In this document: positions 6,490 to 13,205 of the stretch, piece after piece
How positions within the stretch are numbered: the first letter of the stretch is position 1
Layout of the letters: each line of letters begins with the position of its first letter
NCBI GenBank assembly: GCA_023436605.1
Contig: JAEZIQ010000155.1
Location: 1 to 15,862, forward strand
Reading direction: 5' to 3'
Source: Actinomycetes bacterium
GTDB lineage: Bacteria > Actinomycetota > Thermoleophilia > Solirubrobacterales > 70-9
DNA length: 15,862 nucleotides
Notes under the pieces: generated by a model
Database searches by the model: none
What the model was told of the DNA's origin: nothing
The model's input: the letters and a program-made list of their open reading frames with translations, nothing else
Translations under genes and position numbers: made by a program

Positions 6490-8223
6490 ATGGGGCGTCC
6501 TCCTTCACGCCAGGAAAGGCAGAGAAGACTCAAGACGAGGGCATTGCCTCTGGTCGGAGTTGCTCTGGTCGCTTTCATCCTCGGCGCGATTCAGGGCTGC
6601 CCGGGAAGTCCCAATCGCGATGCAGCCGAGAAGTACGTAAAGGCCTGGTCCGAAGGGGACCATCAGGCGATGTACGAGATGCTCAGTACGAAGTCCAAAG
6701 AAGGCATCTCGCTCGACCGGTTCATTCAGCGCTACGAGTTGGCCGAAGCCGAATCCACGATGCTGACCCTGGAAGGCTCGGACGCGAAGGGCGACGAAAC
6801 CAGGGCCGAGATTCCAGTCAAGGTCAAGACCCGCGCCTTCGGGACGATCGAACAGCCCCTCGCGGTGACCTTCGGCAGTGACGGCATCGCCTGGCAGAAC
6901 AGCCTGCTCTTCCCCGGCCTCGAACTGAACGAGGAACTCACCCGGACCACTGAACTTCCCAACCGGGCAAAGATTCTCGCGGCCGACGGACAGGTAATGG
7001 CCGAAGGACCGGCCGATGCCCGTGAGTATCCGCTCGGTGACTCGATGATCGACGTGACCGGTGTGACCGGAGTGCCGGAAGGCGACGAGGGACCCGACAT
7101 CGACAGCATCGCCCTCGGCTACGAACCCGGAACAACGACCGGCGTGAGTGGTCTCGAACTCGCTTTCAACGCGCGTCTCACCGGCTCCCCGGGCGGGACC
7201 CTGTTTGCGAAGCCGATCGGAAGCGGAGCCGAAGGAGAAGGACGCGAGCTGGGCAGCGGTCAGGCCGCTCCCGCGAAACCGCTGCGAACCACGATCGACC
7301 CCGACCTACAGAACTCGGCGGTCTCGAACCTGGGTGGAGTCTCCGGTGGCGTGGCGGTACTCGACGCGCAAAAAGGATTCGTCAAGGCGCTCGCCGGGTC
7401 GGCCTATTCGGTGCTCCAGCCGCCCGGGTCCACGATGAAGATCGTGACCGCCACCGCGGCCCTTGAAGTCGGGGCCGCAAACCTCAAGTCGTCCTACGAC
7501 TATGTGACCGAAGCCGCCGCCGACGGTCGCATGATCCAGAACGCCCACGGAGAAGTGTGTGGCGGCACCTTCACCGAATCGTTTGCCAAGTCCTGCAACT
7601 CGGTCTTTGCGCCGCTGGCCGAACAGGTCGGCCCCGAGCAGTTCACGGAGACCGCCGAAAAGTTCGGCTTCAACCGTCCGCCCCAGGTCTGGGACGCCGA
7701 GAGCCTGGCCCGGGTCAACCCCCCTACACCGTCGCTGCCCGAAGCCGATGAGTACGAAAACGACCTCGGGGTGTCGGGGATCGGACAGGGCCTGGTCCAG
7801 GCTACTCCGCTCTTGATGGCGAGCGTCGCCCAGGCGATCGCCAACAAGGGGGTCTCGCTGCCGACCCCGATTACCCGGGAACCGGAACTTCAGCCGGAGT
7901 CGGGGCCGGTCCGGGTCACCAGCCCGAAGATCGCGGCTACCGTGGCCGAACTGATGGTTGCCGTGGTCACTTCCGGAACGGGGCCCGCCGCAGCGATTTC
8001 CGAAGGGCAGGTCGCGGGCAAGACCGGCACGGCTGAAGTTGGCCCCAGCGGGGAAGTCGACCCTGAAGGCAACGACATCCTGCTCGAGGACGCCTGGTTT
8101 GCCGGATTCGCGCCTGCCGACAAGCCGAAGCTGGCTGTGGCTGTGATGATCGTCAATGCCTCGGGCGACGGCGGCACGGTCGCCGCGCCGATCGCCGGCG
8201 CCATCCTCTCAGACGGCCTTTAG
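6490..8223 (+). CDS. Penicillin-binding protein, transpeptidase with NTF2-like N-terminal domain
   Basis: A peptidoglycan D,D-transpeptidase of the class B kind acting outside the membrane. Counting from ATG 6490 (577 residues): basic N-terminus, hydrophobic helix 19-34, and a lipobox-like AIQGC with Cys37, so it may be a lipoprotein. An NTF2-like/MecA_N domain (about 42-145) and a short dimerisation remnant (SGLELAFNARLTG, 220-232) precede the transpeptidase domain (about 264-575). Active-site motifs are intact: S314-T-M-K317 in PPGSTMK, S368-C-N370, and K511-T-G513 in AGKTGTAEV. The in-frame TTG one codon earlier is an alternative start. No shape, elongation or division neighbour is present, so its morphogenetic role is unassigned. 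It diverges from the MarP-like protease. Confidence 0.93.
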   Translation: MGRPPSRQERQRRLKTRALPLVGVALVAFILGAIQGCPGSPNRDAAEKYVKAWSEGDHQAMYEMLSTKSKEGISLDRFIQRYELAEAESTMLTLEGSDAKGDETRAEIPVKVKTRAFGTIEQPLAVTFGSDGIAWQNSLLFPGLELNEELTRTTELPNRAKILAADGQVMAEGPADAREYPLGDSMIDVTGVTGVPEGDEGPDIDSIALGYEPGTTTGVSGLELAFNARLTGSPGGTLFAKPIGSGAEGEGRELGSGQAAPAKPLRTTIDPDLQNSAVSNLGGVSGGVAVLDAQKGFVKALAGSAYSVLQPPGSTMKIVTATAALEVGAANLKSSYDYVTEAAADGRMIQNAHGEVCGGTFTESFAKSCNSVFAPLAEQVGPEQFTETAEKFGFNRPPQVWDAESLARVNPPTPSLPEADEYENDLGVSGIGQGLVQATPLLMASVAQAIANKGVSLPTPITREPELQPESGPVRVTSPKIAATVAELMVAVVTSGTGPAAAISEGQVAGKTGTAEVGPSGEVDPEGNDILLEDAWFAGFAPADKPKLAVAVMIVNASGDGGTVAAPIAGAILSDGL

Positions 8224-8275
8224 CCTCGCGGCCAACAGGCGGGATCGAGGATCCGGGACTGAGCGATTCGCGGTG

Positions 8276-8316
8276 GGTGACGCGTAGGTGTTCTCTGGGA
8301 ACACCCCGGCGTCACC
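8276..8316. terminator. Long two-part hairpin, bidirectional terminator
   Basis: An outer stem of 8 pairs, GGTGACGC (8276-8283) with GCGTCACC (8309-8316), and an inner stem of 7 pairs, GGTGTTC (8287-8293) with GAACACC (8299-8305), are separated by a symmetric 3x3 internal loop and closed by a 5-base loop. It sits between two converging genes (ends 8223 and 8324), so it can stop transcription from both sides. No U-tract follows, as is common in GC-rich actinobacteria. Confidence 0.75.
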
Positions 8317-8323
8317 GAGCGGC

Positions 8324-8701
8324 CTAACCGACAGTTTTGGCGGGGGTGCCGAAGAAGACTGCGGCGAGAGAAGTGATGGCTCCGGCGGTGAGGATTATTC
8401 CGCCGGGGGCGGGGAGCCAGAAGGCGAGTCCGAAACCGATCAGGGTGGCGAGGGCGGCGATCGCGAGGACCGACCACCAGTCGGCGATCACAGGACCGGG
8501 CTGGCCGCCGGCGGGCGCCGAAAGGACCACGCCGACGATCAGGATCGCGATACCGATACCGGCAACCACATCGGAGAACGGTCCAAGCAGCGCCAGGGCC
8601 GCACCAACTCCAGCCGCGATCTGGCCGACAAGTGCCGGCCCATGCTCCTCCAGCCGGTTTCGGCTAGAGATCGAGGTCGACCGTTGCGGGGCCGTCTTCA
8701 C
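8324..8701 (-). CDS. Hypothetical four-helix membrane protein
   Basis: 125 residues with four hydrophobic segments at about 24-40, 43-61, 76-95 and 99-118, and a polar N-terminus of about 20 residues. I recognise no family, catalytic motif or charged pore residues. The start used is a GTG at 8701, inside the end of the upstream lipoprotein gene (38-base overlap); the first 20 residues look unconstrained, and a later non-ATG start cannot be ruled out. It probably shares a transcript with the lipoprotein gene, and the hairpin at 8276-8316 ends the unit. The coding call rests on sustained hydrophobic periodicity and position. Confidence 0.6.
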   Translation of the reverse strand: MKTAPQRSTSISSRNRLEEHGPALVGQIAAGVGAALALLGPFSDVVAGIGIAILIVGVVLSAPAGGQPGPVIADWWSVLAIAALATLIGFGLAFWLPAPGGIILTAGAITSLAAVFFGTPAKTVG

Positions 8702-9224
8702 CCTCGATGATCAGCTTGACCGGGCGCTGCTCGGTCGAATCGCGATCCATCAGGAAAAGCAGCATCGAAGCCTGGATCGGGCCGACCTGCGGGGTCGAAT
8801 CGATCTCCGGGATGTTGTCCTGCGGCTCGAGAGTGACGCCGGGCTGAAGCGCGTAGATGCTCTGGCTCGGCACGTTCGTGTACTTGCGGCCGCTGGTCGT
8901 CTCCACCGTGAAGCTCTTCGGGATCTGGTGGGCCTTGTCCTCGGAGGTGTTGTGAATCTTCACGAAGACGCCAATCCAGACCTTCTCGGCCGGAGCTTCT
9001 TCCTTGCCGACCAGGTACTCGGCATCTTCGACGTCGTTGATGTTGAGTGGCCGGGTGAAGAGCACGTTGTACTCGAGGTCACCAAGGTGAACGGGCTCAC
9101 CCTCGACGATCCCTTCCTTCTCCTCGTGGTTCGCGCCGCAAGCGGCAAGCGCGAAACCGGAGAGGGCGACTACGAAGGCCAGGACGAGGCCACGGAACAG
9201 TTTGCTCTTCGAAATTCTTTCCAT
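8664..9224 (-). CDS. Secreted lipoprotein of unknown function (DUF4352-like beta-sandwich)
   Basis: 186 residues. The N-terminus MERISKSKLFRG, a hydrophobic stretch and the lipobox ALAAC (Cys29) mark an exported lipoprotein. The rest (about 45-186) alternates short beta-like stretches, with EKVWIGVFVKIHNTSEDKA and FTVETTSGRKYTNV, the style of DUF4352/Ig-like extracellular lipoproteins; this resemblance is by eye. No catalytic motif is seen. The ATG at 9224 has no Shine-Dalgarno; TAGACT lies 9 bases upstream. It overlaps a small membrane protein gene at its 3' end by 38 bases. Confidence 0.82.
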   Translation of the reverse strand: MERISKSKLFRGLVLAFVVALSGFALAACGANHEEKEGIVEGEPVHLGDLEYNVLFTRPLNINDVEDAEYLVGKEEAPAEKVWIGVFVKIHNTSEDKAHQIPKSFTVETTSGRKYTNVPSQSIYALQPGVTLEPQDNIPEIDSTPQVGPIQASMLLFLMDRDSTEQRPVKLIIEGEDGPATVDLDL

Positions 9225-9233
9225 CGCTGGGGG

Positions 9234-9239
9234 AGTCTA
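9234..9239 (-). promoter_or_regulatory. Candidate -10 TAGACT for the lipoprotein gene (leaderless)
   Basis: TAGACT on the minus strand is followed by 9 bases and the ATG at 9224. The spacer is C-rich and carries no Shine-Dalgarno, so a transcript starting at or next to the ATG is likely. Confidence 0.4.
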
Positions 9240-9270
9240 TTCGGCCTTATCGGGACGTGCTGAGCGGTGG

Positions 9271-9780
9271 TCAGGCCACACCGGTCGCGTGACGGTTGCC
9301 GCCCGCCACCGGTACATCAACAGTTTCTTCGCGACCCGACTCGACCGCTTCGCGCAGCCGGTGGGCGGCCTTTTCCAGACGGCGCCTGTGCCACCCGGCG
9401 CCGCCGGTCAGGCGGTTGTGGACCTTCGAGAATCCGGCCGGCACGATCCAGAAGGTGACTCGAACCCGGGTCACGCCGGTGGCGGTCTCTTCCATTTCCC
9501 ATTCGGTCCCGGTCACGTTCCGGTTGTAGCTGCCGGTCGAGCCTCGCTCCGAGATCCGGCGTGGCGGCTCGGTCGCCACGATCGACGAATCGGCCCAGGC
9601 CTTCTTGCGCTTGAACTGCCACCGGGCGCCGGCCCCGACTCCGCGGGGGTCGAGTCGAAGCAGACGGAAGTTCTCGACCGTGTCTCCGTAAAGGTAAGGC
9701 CGACTTTCAAAGTCGATCAGGTAGTTGAAGATCTCCTCGCGGGGAGCGTCGATGTCAACTTCGGCAAATACGGGACCCAT
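9271..9780 (-). CDS. SRPBCC-fold (START-like / polyketide cyclase-type) protein
   Basis: 169 residues. The opening MGPVFAEVDIDAPREEIFNYLIDFES, a pattern of strand then helix with an AP..EIF..L.D motif, and later GVGAGARWQF, WEMEETATGVTRVRVTFWIVP and a long C-terminal amphipathic helix (RRRLEKAAHRLREAVES) fit the SRPBCC helix-grip fold, which holds hydrophobic ligands in a cavity. No catalytic residue can be assigned and the ligand is unknown. The C-terminal tail after about 150 is unstructured-looking. ATG start at 9780 has no Shine-Dalgarno; TAGAAT lies 8 bases upstream. It diverges from an orphan ParA gene across 63 bases. Confidence 0.85.
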   Translation of the reverse strand: MGPVFAEVDIDAPREEIFNYLIDFESRPYLYGDTVENFRLLRLDPRGVGAGARWQFKRKKAWADSSIVATEPPRRISERGSTGSYNRNVTGTEWEMEETATGVTRVRVTFWIVPAGFSKVHNRLTGGAGWHRRRLEKAAHRLREAVESGREETVDVPVAGGNRHATGVA

Positions 9781-9788
9781 CGGGGCGG

Positions 9789-9794
9789 ATTCTA
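9789..9794 (-). promoter_or_regulatory. Candidate -10 TAGAAT for the SRPBCC gene (leaderless)
   Basis: TAGAAT, one mismatch from TATAAT, ends 8 bases before the ATG at 9780 on the minus strand. No Shine-Dalgarno is present. No -35 is recognisable. Confidence 0.45.
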
Positions 9795-9831
9795 CGACCT
9801 TGAGACCCGGCGGGCGTTGTCCGGGCGACGA

Positions 9832-9837
9832 TAGGGT
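9832..9837 (+). promoter_or_regulatory. Candidate -10 TAGGGT for the ParA gene; favours GTG 9844
   Basis: TAGGGT directly abuts a GTG at 9838 and lies 6 bases before a second in-frame GTG at 9844. If it is the -10, transcription begins at about 9844, leaving only the second GTG in the mRNA. The same hexamer occurs ahead of thrB and the secreted hydrolase. Confidence 0.4.
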
Positions 9838-9843
9838 GTGCCG

Positions 9844-10647
9844 GTGTCCACCACCATCGCGATCCTCTCCCCGAAGGGCGGCACCGGCAAGACCACGCTG
9901 ACCCGCTCACTTTCCGAAGGTCTGAGACGGGCCGGTCTTTCGGTTCTGGCGATCGACGCCGACCCCCAGGGCAACCTTTCCGAGTACTTCGGCATCCCGG
10001 CCGACGCCTTTCCCACGCTCGGCGAAGTGCTGGCCGGTCAGCAGCGGGCCGTGGACGCCGTCCACACCGGTCCCGGAGGCGGTGAGGTGATTCCCGCGAA
10101 TCTCGGCCTCGCCGAGGCGGAACTGATGCTGGCCGGCAAGATTGGCCGCGAGCTCACCCTGCGAAACGCCCTGCGTGAACCGAAGCGACGCTACGACGCC
10201 ATCCTGATCGACTGCCCGCCGACCCTGGGCCTTCTCACCGTCAATGCGCTGGTCGCTGCCGACCGGGCGATCCTTTCGACCCAGGCCGAGCATTTCTCGG
10301 AGCAGGGAGCCGAACAGGCGATGGAGGTGATCGGCCTCGCCAAAGAGAACCTCAATCCCGACCTCGAGCTGATGGGGGTGCTCCTCAACATCGCCGACAT
10401 GCGGACCAACCACGCCCGCACCACGCTCGAAACGATGCGCGAGGAGTTCGGCGACCTGGTCTTCGACACGGTGATCCGGCGTTCGATCGTTTACCCGGAG
10501 TCGGCCAAGGCGGGCAAACCGATCTTCGAGTACCGCAAGCGGAAATCACTCGACTACGCCCGACTCACGGTCGAAGTCCTCGAGCGCCTCGACTACCCAG
10601 CCGCCCTGGCCGAAGCAAAGAAACTGCTTGGCTCGCTAGAGCCATAA
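9844..10647 (+). CDS. ParA/MinD-family ATPase (orphan)
   Basis: 267 residues from GTG 9844 (two more if GTG 9838 is used). The deviant Walker A KGGTGKTT (11-18), the A' motif AIDADPQGNLSEYF (from 36) and Walker B ILIDCPP (120-126) define a ParA-type P-loop ATPase that dimerises with ATP and binds DNA or a membrane cargo. VIRRSIVYPESAKAGKPIFEYRKRKS near 210-235 is typical of Soj-like ParAs. No parB, parS, scpA or origin gene is adjacent, so chromosome partition is not implied; roles such as positioning of a cellular cargo are possible. It diverges from an SRPBCC protein and converges with thrB. Confidence 0.9.
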   Translation: MSTTIAILSPKGGTGKTTLTRSLSEGLRRAGLSVLAIDADPQGNLSEYFGIPADAFPTLGEVLAGQQRAVDAVHTGPGGGEVIPANLGLAEAELMLAGKIGRELTLRNALREPKRRYDAILIDCPPTLGLLTVNALVAADRAILSTQAEHFSEQGAEQAMEVIGLAKENLNPDLELMGVLLNIADMRTNHARTTLETMREEFGDLVFDTVIRRSIVYPESAKAGKPIFEYRKRKSLDYARLTVEVLERLDYPAALAEAKKLLGSLEP

Positions 10648-10659
10648 CCTGGCTTAGCC

Positions 10660-10689
10660 CTCCCAACCATTCTTTTCTTCGAGTGGGAG
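10660..10689. terminator. Possible hairpin downstream of the ParA gene
   Basis: CTCCCA (10660-10665) and TGGGAG (10684-10689) can pair across an 18-base pyrimidine-rich loop. A smaller perfect hairpin, GGCTC-GCTA-GAGCC (10630-10643), spans the last codons of the ParA gene. Either may end the ParA transcript; both are weak. Confidence 0.3.
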
Positions 10690-10707
10690 AGGCGGGTTCA
10701 ACCTGGA

Positions 10708-10725
10708 GGCGGAGCGAAGCTCGCC
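10708..10725 (-). terminator. Hairpin downstream of thrB
   Basis: On the minus strand GGC-GAGC, loop TTC, GCTC-(C)-GCC gives a 7-pair stem with one bulged base and a three-base loop, starting 7 bases past the thrB stop (10733-10735). It is a plausible intrinsic terminator between the converging thrB and ParA genes. No U-tract follows. Confidence 0.45.
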
Positions 10726-10732
10726 GCAGAGC

Positions 10733-11608
10733 TCAGAGCTCGGGGACGTCCGCGCCGAGCGGGCTGAACCCGACCCGCTTCACGGCCGCCCAGCTTTCGC
10801 AGCGCTCGCGCAGCTGTTCGACGACTCCCCCGGTCTCCTGCCAGTTGGTCCAGACCAGGACGGTCGGACCGGCCCCGGAAATGGTCGCGCCGATCGCCCC
10901 CATCTCCGACGCCGTCTCCACGATCTCCATCGATTGCGGGAAAAGGTGACGGCGCCGCTCCTGGTGGAGGCGGTCGTGCAGGCCCATCCCGATCAGGTCG
11001 AAATCGGCCCGGCTCAGACCGAGCGCCAGATGAGCGGCCGAAGCGGTGTTGGCGACCGCGTCGCTGATCGGAATCTGCTCGGGGATCGCTTCCCGGGCAA
11101 GTTTGGTCGAGACCTCGATTTCGGGGATGACCAGGATGCCTTCCAGCCCTTCCGGTGAATCGATCACCGTCGCGGTCAGGCGCGGGCCACCGGTGCAGAC
11201 GACGAAACCGCCGCAGATCGCAGCCGCAACGTTGTCCGGGTGACCTTCGAGGGCGGTCGCCCGTTCCAGCAGGTCCTGCCGTTCGAGACCCAGCTCGAAG
11301 AGATGGTCGGCTGCCACCAGTCCGGCCACGATCGCCGCGGCGCTGGAGCCCATCCCGCGTGCGAGCGGGATCTCGCCACCGATCCGGAACGAAATCCCGT
11401 CGGCTGGCTGGAGGGTCTCGAATGCCTGGACGACCAGGTTCGACCGGTCCAGCGGAACGTCCAGGCCTTCGCAGGAAACCGAGAACTCGCCGGTTTCCCG
11501 GACCTCGAGTTCGAGGTGCAGATCGAGCGCGACGGCCATCACGTCATAGCCCGGCCCGAGATTGGCCGAAGAAGCGGGAACACGTACGAGTCGATGCCTC
11601 TCAGTCAC
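10733..11608 (-). CDS. thrB: Homoserine kinase
   Basis: ThrB phosphorylates L-homoserine with ATP to O-phospho-L-homoserine, the substrate of threonine synthase, in the cytoplasm. The 291-residue GHMP-kinase has the N-terminal motif VPASSANLGPGYD (10-22), the phosphate-binding loop IPLARGMGSSAAAIVAG (80-96), GHPDNVAAAICGG (122-134) and ISGAGPTV (243-250). The frame stays open 30 codons further upstream into the neighbouring ABC gene, but conserved sequence begins just after the GTG at 11608, which follows TAGGGT by 7 bases. No Shine-Dalgarno is seen. The thrC end lies at 15692 on the same strand, separated by four unrelated genes, so thrB has its own promoter here. Confidence 0.95.
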   Translation of the reverse strand: MTERHRLVRVPASSANLGPGYDVMAVALDLHLELEVRETGEFSVSCEGLDVPLDRSNLVVQAFETLQPADGISFRIGGEIPLARGMGSSAAAIVAGLVAADHLFELGLERQDLLERATALEGHPDNVAAAICGGFVVCTGGPRLTATVIDSPEGLEGILVIPEIEVSTKLAREAIPEQIPISDAVANTASAAHLALGLSRADFDLIGMGLHDRLHQERRRHLFPQSMEIVETASEMGAIGATISGAGPTVLVWTNWQETGGVVEQLRERCESWAAVKRVGFSPLGADVPEL

Positions 11609-11645
11609 CCGGGGAACCCTAGTTGCTAAAGATGGGTGGGTGACT
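11603..11645. promoter_or_regulatory. Symmetrical divergent promoter region, thrB and ABC exporter
   Basis: An 8-base perfect inverted repeat, AGTCACCC (11603-11610) and GGGTGACT (11638-11645), contains the GTG ACT starts of both genes. Between them lie -10-like TAGGGT for thrB (11621-11616, minus) and TAAAGA(T) for the exporter (11627-11632, plus). For each promoter the 17-base position upstream of the -10 is GTCACC, located in the opposite gene's start. Only 31 bases separate the two coding regions. Confidence 0.4.
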
Positions 11646-12437
11646 TCGTCCCAAGTTTCGCCAAAGACCCCTGCGCTTGAGATCACCGATCTGGTCAAGC
11701 GTTATCCGACCGGAACCGAAGCCCTGAAGGGGGTTTCACTGGAGATTGCCGACGGCGAGTTCTTCGGCCTTCTGGGCCCGAACGGCGCCGGCAAGTCAAC
11801 CCTGATCCACTGTTCGACCGGGCTCGCGAACCCGACATCGGGCGAGATCCGGATCTTCGGTCATGACGCCGTGAGCGATTATCGGGAGGCCCGGGAAGCG
11901 GTCGGGCTCGCTCCTCAGGAGCTCAACATCGACTGGTTCCTGACGGTCGAGGAAACCCTCGACTTCCACGGCGGCTACTTCGGGATGAACAAGGCAGAAC
12001 GCAAGGAGCGGGTCGCGGAGCTTCTCGAGTCCTTTTCGCTGGTCGACAAGAAGGACGACCGAACCAGGGAGCTGTCGGGCGGCATGAAGAGGCGGGTGAT
12101 CCTTGCCCGGGCCCTGATGCATCGACCGCGTCTGCTCATCCTCGACGAGCCGACCGCCGGGGTCGACGTCGAGCTGAGGCTGGAACTCTGGCACTACATG
12201 AAGCAGGTGAACACGGAAGGCACCACGATCCTGCTCACGACCCACTACCTCGAGGAAGCCGAGCAACTCTGCAGCCGGATCGCCTTCATCAACGGGGGCG
12301 AGATCGTGGATCAGGGATCGAGCGCTGAGCTGGCGGAGCGGTTCGGAGTGGGCAACCTGGAGGACGCCTACCTCGAACTGGTGGGTCGCAAGGAGCTTTC
12401 CCGGGCCCACGTGGGTGGCAACGGAGAACGCGAATGA
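11640..12437 (+). CDS. ABC-2 type exporter, ATP-binding protein (YadG-like)
   Basis: ATPase subunit of an ABC exporter, 265 residues from GTG 11640. Walker A GPNGAGKST (46-54), Q-loop Gln93 in APQELN, signature LSGGM (145-149), Walker B LLILDE (165-170) and His202 in TTHYLEEAE are intact. The runs ELSGGMKRRVILARALMH and LDEPTAGVDVELR closely match E. coli YadG, whose substrate is not established. The frame extends 26 codons upstream through the thrB start, but homology begins at about residue 12 (ALEITDLVKRYPTGTEALKG), supporting the GTG. No Shine-Dalgarno is present. Its stop overlaps the permease ATG by 4 bases. Resistance or lipid/polysaccharide export are guesses. Confidence 0.93.
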   Translation: MTSSQVSPKTPALEITDLVKRYPTGTEALKGVSLEIADGEFFGLLGPNGAGKSTLIHCSTGLANPTSGEIRIFGHDAVSDYREAREAVGLAPQELNIDWFLTVEETLDFHGGYFGMNKAERKERVAELLESFSLVDKKDDRTRELSGGMKRRVILARALMHRPRLLILDEPTAGVDVELRLELWHYMKQVNTEGTTILLTTHYLEEAEQLCSRIAFINGGEIVDQGSSAELAERFGVGNLEDAYLELVGRKELSRAHVGGNGERE

Positions 12438-13201
12438 GCCCGAACATGATCCGCCTCCTCGCCCTGACCAGGCGGGAGGTCAACCGCTTCCTCAAGATCC
12501 CCCGGCAGACGGTCGGCGCTCCCCTGCTCGAGACCTTCCTCTACATCTCGATCTTCGGCGCCGCACTGGGTTCCCGGGTTGGCGACCTGGACGGCGTCGA
12601 CTATGTCGTGTTCGTGATCCCGGGCCTGATCATGATGGCCTTCGCGATCAACGCTTTCACGAACAATTCCTCGTCGATCCTCCAACAGAAGTTCCAGGGA
12701 GCGATCGACGAACAGCTCTCCTCCCCCGCCTCACCGGGTCAGTTGCTGCTCGCCTTCACGCTCGGCGGATTCCTTCGCGGACTCCTGATCTCGGTCATCA
12801 CCTTCATCGTCGCCAGCATGCTCGTCGACCTGCCGGTCGAGCACGCGTACATCCTCTTCCCCGCCCTGTTCCTCGTCGGATGGTTCTTCGCCAGCCTCGG
12901 AGTCCTGATCGGGGTGAGAGCGGAGCAGTTCGACGACGTTTCCTTCGCCCAGACCTTCATCCTCCAGCCGCTGATCTTCCTCGGCGGCGTCTTCTACTCG
13001 GCCTCGCTGCTGCCCGAGCCGTACCAGACGCTCACCCACTTCAACCCGGTCTACTACATGATCTCCTTGGTCCGTTACGGCTTCCTGGGAGTCGCGGACA
13101 TCAGCGTCTGGCTGTCGCTCGGATTCCTCACCGTGGCCACGGCTGCGCTCACCTACCTGAACTACCGGATGTTCAAGCGCGGCTACAAGCTGCGCCGGTA
13201 G
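12434..13201 (+). CDS. ABC-2 type exporter permease (YadH-like)
   Basis: Membrane partner of the preceding ATPase, 255 residues with about six hydrophobic segments. The blocks FGAALGSRVGDLDGVDYVVF followed by VIPGLIMM, the FDDVSFAQTFILQPLIFLGG run and GVFYSASLLPEPYQTLTHFNP followed by VYYMISLVRYGFLG align by eye with E. coli YadH and the NodJ/ABC-2 family. ATG 12434 overlaps the ATPase stop (ATGA) and has GGAG 7 bases upstream (12423-12426). The substrate is unknown. The gene ends only 4 bases from the end of the converging hydrolase gene, leaving no room for a terminator between them. Confidence 0.93.
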   Translation: MSPNMIRLLALTRREVNRFLKIPRQTVGAPLLETFLYISIFGAALGSRVGDLDGVDYVVFVIPGLIMMAFAINAFTNNSSSILQQKFQGAIDEQLSSPASPGQLLLAFTLGGFLRGLLISVITFIVASMLVDLPVEHAYILFPALFLVGWFFASLGVLIGVRAEQFDDVSFAQTFILQPLIFLGGVFYSASLLPEPYQTLTHFNPVYYMISLVRYGFLGVADISVWLSLGFLTVATAALTYLNYRMFKRGYKLRR

Positions 13202-13205
13202 CCGC

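Noticed and set aside
8337..9263. A 308-codon plus-strand frame covering the small membrane protein and lipoprotein genes
   Set aside because: It spans two genes and the intervening junction on the other strand, has no family motif, and conflicts with the lipobox-bearing protein.
11562..11639. Extended start of the exporter ATPase at 11562
   Set aside because: It would overlap the thrB coding start and add residues unrelated to the YadG family.
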